From assembly GCA_020724225.1 (NCBI GenBank), contig DYHI01000006.1, positions 1 to 40,600 on the forward strand: 40,600 bases of DNA, in the 5' to 3' direction. Under the pieces are notes generated by a model, which was not told where the DNA came from, did no database searches, and worked only from the letters and a program-made list of their open reading frames with translations. This DNA is from Candidatus Altimarinus sp. (lineage in GTDB: Bacteria > Patescibacteriota > Gracilibacteria > BD1-5 > UBA6164). Positions within the stretch are counted from its first letter, which is position 1, and each line of letters opens with the position of its first letter. Positions 34,468-40,600 of the stretch are shown here, in pieces. Made by a program: the position numbers and the translations under genes.

Positions 34468-36224
34468 TAGTTTGGGATATTATATAATGGAGCTAAATCA
34501 ATCTTGTTTCAAAATTTTTCTTTCGCATAATCAAGGGCATCATGTCTTTTATGGAAAACTTTATTTTTATCATAATGTTTAAAAAATCAAGATTCTTCAA
34601 ATAGTTTGTAGTGTTTTTGTTTTACTCTAGCTAAATAAACTTCTGTTCATCATTTTTCTAGTTTATCAATTATATTTTCAATAGCTTCCATTCATGTAGC
34701 ATCTATTTCTTGTACTCATTCAAAATCTAATACTATAACTTTAGCGGTATCTTTTTTACTTATATAATTTATAAGTTTTCATTCAAAATATCATGCATTT
34801 GCAAAATATAAAGGTCAATCAAATTTATAAACTCAAACATTTTTGCTTGTTTCTAAATTAAACTCTTCTGCTTCTCTTAACATACCACTTTTATGCATGG
34901 AAACTTCAAAGAATTTAGGTTTCATAGAACGGTATAAAAATAGTGAAAGTGATAATATAACTCAGATTAATATTCATTCTTCTAAATTTGGGGCAAAGTA
35001 TAAAGTTGAAAAGAAAGTAATTATAGCAACAATTCAATCATGTTTCTCTATTTTAAAAGCATGTTTAATAGGTTCTATTTTAATTAGATTTATTACTGCC
35101 ATTATGATTACTGCTGCTAGTGTAGCTTGTGGTAAATGATAAAGTAGAGGTGTTAGGAAAACTAATGTTATAGCAACAATTATACCTGTTACAACTGAAG
35201 AAAATCAAGTACGAGCACCAGCTGAAAAGTTAACAGCACTTCTAGAGAATGATCAACTTACTGGATATCCTGAAAATAAGCTTGCAGATATGTTTGATAA
35301 TCATTGTCATATAAGTTCTTGATTTGCAGATACACTTTGTTTTGCTTGTGATGCCATTCATTTTGCTATTGATATAGCTTCCATAAATCATACAAGAGAT
35401 ATAACTATAGCTGTAGTTATCATTGCTTTAATTGCATCTAAATCAAATACAGGAAATTTAAATGGAGGAAGTCATTCTGGAATTGCTCAAATTATACTTT
35501 TTGCTCAAGCGATTTGTTCATATCATATGAAGTATGAAACAGTTGTAAAAATAGCAACTGTAATTAATACTCACGGAAGCTTTTTTGCAAATTTTTTAAG
35601 TAAAAATAAAATAGTAATAGATCATAGTGCGATTGCGAGTGTAGTTAAATTTGTTCAAGTCATTGCATTTTGTATAGTTCCCCATACAATTTCATATTGG
35701 TGTTCTCATTTTCAAGCTGATACTCAAAATATTTTATTTAATTGAGATGATGCAATTATCAAAGCTCATGCATTTGTAAATCAAACTACAACAGGATGTG
35801 ATAGGAAATTTACAACAACTCCAAGTTTAAGAAGTCAAAGAGATAGTTGAAATATTCATACCAAAAGTGCTAATAATGCTGCATATACAAAAAATCATTC
35901 AGGATCTTTTGTAGCATATGGTTCAAGGGCTATTGCTGTCATAAGTGATACTATGGCTACTGGTCAAGTTGCTAGTTGTCTAGAAGATCCAAAAATTGAA
36001 GCAATCATAACGGGTATAAAAGATGCATACAATCAAATGTATGGTGGTAATCATGCAAGTTGTGCATATGCCATTGATTGAGGTATTAGTACAAGTGCAA
36101 CTGTAATTCAAGCCAATATATCAGCTTTTAATACATTTTTATCTTTTAATTCTCCAATCCATCACATAAATGGAGTAAATTTATTTAATAACCTTTTTGG
36201 TATACTTTTTATAGTTTTATTCAT
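34467..36224 (-). CDS. SulP-family anion transporter with STAS domain
   Basis: LKADILAGITVALVLIPQSMAYAQLAGLPPYIGLYASFIPVMIASIFGSSRQLATGPVAIVSLMT...; C-terminal STAS-like TAKVIVLDFEGVQEIDATGMEAIENIIDKL. Confidence 0.95.
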
Positions 36225-36281
36225 ATCTTTTTTTATTATATAAAACGGTCTTATTTTAGTAATTTTTTATTTTATTCAAGT

Positions 36282-37949
36282 TTATTTTGCAAGTAGTTCT
36301 TTAAGTGCATAAGAAGTAGAAGATTTAATCCTATCTTTTTTTTCTAGTTCTTTGTAAAAATGATTTTTTTCTATTATATCTATTGATTTATCTGTAATTC
36401 ATGAAAAATATAAGTTTATTTTATTTTCATTTAAAGTTTTTACTATTTCCTCAAGTCATTCTATTCAGTCAACATCCAGATTTCACATGTGTGAAAAAGA
36501 TATAAGTAAGGTTTGTCACTTATCTATTTTTGCAACATCTTCTAGTAGTGGTTCTACATTTAAGTAACTTAATCATCAAACAAAATTAAGTACAACTATA
36601 TCATCTTTTCATTGTTCTTTTACATACTCATCTAAGCTCATTTTTTTATAAAAATCTTTATTTCTAAATACTGATACATAAGCGTCACCCGATGAAACTC
36701 TTTTTATGTATATTATCAATGCTATAGATGTTCAGATTAAGATTCAATAAGTTGCATCTTCTATAACTGCTATTATTGTTGTAAGTATAGTTATGTAAAA
36801 AGCTGATTTTTCTAGTTTAAACATTTTTTTCATTGGAGCAACATCTATAAGTCATATTGCAATATTGAAAAGTATTGCTGCAATTATAGGAAAAGGTAGA
36901 AATTTAAAATATCAATTAAATAAAAGTGCTGCAATGATAAGTGTAAAAATTCAAGTAATTGCTTGAGCAATTTTATGGTTTGCTCATGATTTTATATTTA
37001 GAGCTGTTCTTATAAATACTGCTGTTACTGGCAGTCATCAAACTAATCAAGTTCATATATTTGATAGTGATAATCCTAATACCTCTTTATCTCTATCAAA
37101 TTTATCTTTTGTCATTTTTTCAGCAATTTTAGCCGAAATTATAGTTTCAAGAATTGCGACTACTGCTATAACCAATGAAGTTGAAAACACATCTTGAATT
37201 AAATTAATAGCATCTTTGTAGTTACTTATACTTAGTGATGAAAATGGGAATTGAAATAAACTAAATGATAAGTTTTCAAATTTTTCTGAAAGAAGAAGTA
37301 AATCAAAAGGAAGAGTTTTTTTATCTATCAGTAATCCAATAATTATTCAAATAATTGTCAAAACTATTACTGAAGGAAATCTTTGAAAATATTTTTTACA
37401 AATAATTAAAAATGCAAGTCATGCAATAAATACAAGAAATGCAGATATACTTATAGAATTAAAGTTATTAAATACTTCAACTAGGTTTAAATATACTTCT
37501 TTGTGAGTCGTTATATTTAACGCTGGATCATTTAATCATAATGCTCAATAGATTTGTGAAAGTGCTATTACTATACCTACTGAAACCAAAAATCAGTGAA
37601 GTACTGAAGTAGGAATTAAAGTTATATATCTAGTTATTTTTAGTAAATATACTAAAAGAATTATAAGTCAGCTTATAATTGCCACTATAGGAAGTAAAGC
37701 TGCTCAGTTTGCTCAATGTGTAAGTACAAAAGCTAATATTATTGATGATAATGCTCCAGCAACTCAAAAAACATTGTAATTACTAGATGCAAATATTGCT
37801 GCAATCAGTGTGGCCCAAATTCAAGTAATAATTCACTGAGTTGGTGTCGCCCCAGATGCAACAGCTAGTGATATAGATAAAGGTATGTTTATCATTGCAA
37901 CAGTAAGTCAGGCTTTCCAGTTTGTTTTAATTTTTCATAAAATTTCCAT
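36282..37949 (-). CDS. Second SulP-family transporter (555 aa)
   Basis: WKAGLTVAMINIPLSISLAVASGATPTQGIITGIWATLIAAIFASSNYNVFGVAGALSSIILAF...LSLSNIGTGLVGGLPVTAVFIRTALNIKSGANHKIA...; STAS-like C-terminus. Confidence 0.93.
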
Positions 37950-38147
37950 CTTAAAAAATTATAAAATAAAAATTCTTTAGAAATTTTATTAAGTAATTTT
38001 TGAATGAAACGAAAAATCTCTTAAGAGTCTACACTTAAGCGATACTTCACTACTTTCAAAAAATTTAATAAATTTTTTCTAAAGATTTGAGGATTATAGC
38101 TTATTTTTTTATTTTTCAAGTTGATTTTTGATTTTTTTTAATAATAT

Positions 38148-38969
38148 ATGGTTGATAATTTTAAAAAATTTAATAAATCTATGTTTAAAGTAATAGCTCC
38201 TCAAGATATAATTTCTCATGTAAAAACTTGAAGTTTTAGGATTGAAAATCCTCATATTTCTCAATGTATAGATTGAAGAAGAACAAAAAATGAAAGTAAT
38301 TTTGGGATATCAATTCCAGGTGGGTGAATATGACAGTTAGCTTCAATTTTATCAGTTCTAGAAGAAACGAGAATAATTAATTATGTTGATTTTAGAAAAA
38401 AAGCATTAAAAATACTTTTAGATGCTATTTGATGAGAAAGTAATCTATCTTTTCATACAGATGATAGTTGCTCCTTAGAACATTGAAAAATTTGATGTTG
38501 ACATGTTTGATTAATTTTAAATAAAGAAATGAGAGATGAATACTTACTTAGTGATGACAGTGCAATATTTATAGAAGAAACAATGAAAAAATATGAGGAA
38601 ACAGCTAAAATAAATGTTTTATGTTGATGACATAGTGAGGTTTGAGTTTTGATTGTTGATTCTATTTTTCATAGTGTTCATGCAAATATTGATTGACATC
38701 AATTGTTTGTTTATACTCCTGAACTTGCAAAACTTAGAAATACTGAAATAGCAAAAAGAATATATGATGAATTTATAAAATGAACATGAATGAGTTTAAC
38801 TCCAGATTCACTTTTGGATATGCTTCAAAGAAAAACTGATCTTCACTTTAAACAAACTTTAGAGACTTTAGCTCCAACTCTTCCTGTGTATGAAACTAAA
38901 CATTTTTTAAATTGAGATATTAAATATTTAAAAACTTTATGAACAATTAATGATATGTATCATATATAA
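38148..38969 (+). CDS. Cadmium/zeta carbonic anhydrase (CDCA)-like protein
   Basis: ISQCIDGRRTKNESNFGISIPGGGIGQLASIL...NLSFHTDDSCSLEHGKIGCGHVGLIL...INVLCGGHSEVGVLIVDSIFHSVHANIDGHQLFVYTPELA; CxDGR, PGG, HxDxS...GCGH, GGHSE motifs. Confidence 0.7.
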
Positions 38970-38996
38970 AAAAACGAGTTTTTCTCGTTTTTTTAT
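38967..38996. terminator. Bidirectional intrinsic terminator
   Basis: AAAAAAACGAG-TTTTT-CTCGTTTTTTT. Confidence 0.8.
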
Positions 38997-39565
38997 ATAT
39001 CACTATGTATTTTACTTACCTCAGGAAGTATTTGATTCATGTATTTACTTCCCTTTCTTTTATCATATGGATTTATAACATCTCAAAGAAGTGTTTCAAA
39101 TGCAAATTGTCATATTCTCATACCTGGATGAAGTGCTACTGGAACTTCATTTATATTTGTTATTTCTAGAGTTATAGTTCCTTCAAATCATGGATCTATA
39201 AATCAAGCTGTAGAATGTATAATTATACCTAGTCTTCAAAGACTACTTCTTCATTCACACCTTACAACTAAGTCATATGGGACCTTGATTTTTTCAACAG
39301 TTACTCAAAGTACAAATTGTCTAGGATGAAGTATAAAAGGTGTATTTTCATCTAAAGTAACAGTCTCTATATGCCTTTCATCTACCTTCTCCTTTGGATC
39401 TATCAATGTTAGACTATCTCTTTTATAGAATCTAAAAGTATTTCCGAGTCTTATATCTAGGCTACTTGGTCAAATTTGATCAAGTACATTGTGTCAATTT
39501 AAAGATTCAATTACTAGATTTCCTGATTTTAATCTAGAGATTATTTCGCTATCTGCTAATATCAT
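38993..39565 (-). CDS. dcd: dCTP deaminase
   Basis: MILADSEIISRLKSGNLVIES...IGPSSLDIRLGNTFRFY...[37 protein letters not shown]. Confidence 0.95.
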
Positions 39566-39574
39566 ATATAAATG

Positions 39575-40045
39575 TTATTTATCTAATTTTTGAACTGATC
39601 ATGTATCAATTGAATTTATTATTCAATCTCTCATCTTATCTATATCATTAAAAACTTCAGTTGCCTTATCAAAAGTTTCTTTTCAATCATTTATTACTTC
39701 TTTTGTTTTGTTGTAAGTATCTTCAGCTCAAGAAAGTGATTTTCTTACATTATCAACTTTTGATTTTGTTGTGTCAATTCAAGTCTGAACTCAAGTTTTA
39801 ATAGAATCAACTTTTGGTGCGACTTTTGAGTCATATAATTCTTTTGACTTTGTTGATGTTTCAGATGTTTTTCACATAATATATCAAGTAATTTCTTTGA
39901 TTTTTGTGTTAACTTTTCATAGATATGTATATTTTGTTTCAAGTTCTGTAAGTTTTGTTGGATTATTTGTAATATATACAGAATACCATATAAAAGATGA
40001 TAATATAAGTATAAAAATCATTTTTTTACTTACTAAAAGTTGCAT
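39575..40045 (-). CDS. Hypothetical membrane-anchored coiled-coil protein (156 aa)
   Basis: MQLLVSKKMIFILILSSFIWYSVYITNNPTKLTELETKYTYLGKVNTKIKEITGYIMGKTSETSTKSKELYDSKVAPKVDSIKTGVQTGIDTTKSK... Confidence 0.75.
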
Positions 40046-40063
40046 AAAAAATAAAATTTAAAT

Positions 40064-40105
40064 AATAAAAGGTATATTTAATTTGATTAAATATACCTTT
40101 TATTT
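40064..40105. terminator. Intrinsic terminator
   Basis: AATAAAAGGTATATTTAAT-TTG-ATTAAATATACCTTTTATTT. Confidence 0.75.
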
Positions 40106-40120
40106 AATGAAAATCAAGTT

Positions 40121-40600
40121 TTATTGTATTTCGTTAAATATGTTTTCTATATCTCATAAATCATCTCATTTATATTCATCAATTTTTGATTTTAGTTTAG
40201 ATATAATATAGTCAATTAATTGTTTTTGATTTGGTTTTGAACTAGATAATTTATTTAACTTTTCTATTACTGTATTTAAAACTGAAATTCTTTTTTCAGT
40301 TTCACTATAATTTTTTTCAATTTTTTCTATAAATTGGTTTACTATTTTATCTGCTTTTAGTTTTATATTATATTCTTGAATTCTTTTAGTTATATCACTA
40401 CTACTTGTGTCTCAATTATTTCATTGAATATTTGTAGGTTTTTTACATTCTCATGAATAAAGATAAGCTGCATTCGAGTTTGTTAACATACATTTATTTG
40501 AAAATGTTTTTTCTTCTCAATTCATTTTTCAGCAAACTGGCATATATTCTTTTGTACAACTAGGTTTTATATCATTATTTGTAGTAGGACATTTTTCAAA
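40121..40600 (-). CDS. Kazal-type domain protein (partial; N-terminus beyond window)
   Basis: CTKEYMPVCGKMNGEEKTFSNKCMLTNSNAAYLYSGEC: Kazal spacing, followed by helical tail. Confidence 0.8.

Overview
AT-rich chromosomal segment from a bacterium that reads UGA as glycine (translation table 25, as in Absconditabacteria/SR1 and Gracilibacteria). The supplied standard-code ORF track therefore fragments nearly every gene. Reading TGA as Gly gives about 38 long CDSs that end only in TAA/TAG. They include ahpC-type peroxiredoxin, a PfkB-family kinase, ahcY, dprA, a WecB-type epimerase, ruvC, yaaA, a Y-family polymerase, recQ, a truncated PriA-like helicase, dnaX, murE, a DUF4012 protein, dnaA, a lytic transglycosylase, adk, a TRM11-like methyltransferase, a rhodanese, miaB, two SulP anion transporters, a cadmium/zeta carbonic-anhydrase-like protein, dcd, a Kazal-domain protein, and a small RHH-type toxin-antitoxin-like pair. 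RNA genes are rnpB and one unusual tRNA with an apparent CCG anticodon. Best leads: (1) two SulP transporters next to a CDCA-like carbonic anhydrase homologue, a possible inorganic-carbon module; (2) short palindromic/MITE-like elements inserted and translated in frame in dnaX, miaB and the TRM11-like gene, made readable by UGA=Gly; (3) near absence of CGA/CGG, one CGG at a strongly conserved Trp column, and the odd tRNA(CCG), together suggesting an additional sense-codon reassignment; (4) a PriA-like protein lacking its second helicase domain; (5) TCTCTAA heptamer arrays abutting start codons. All reading was manual; no searches were run.
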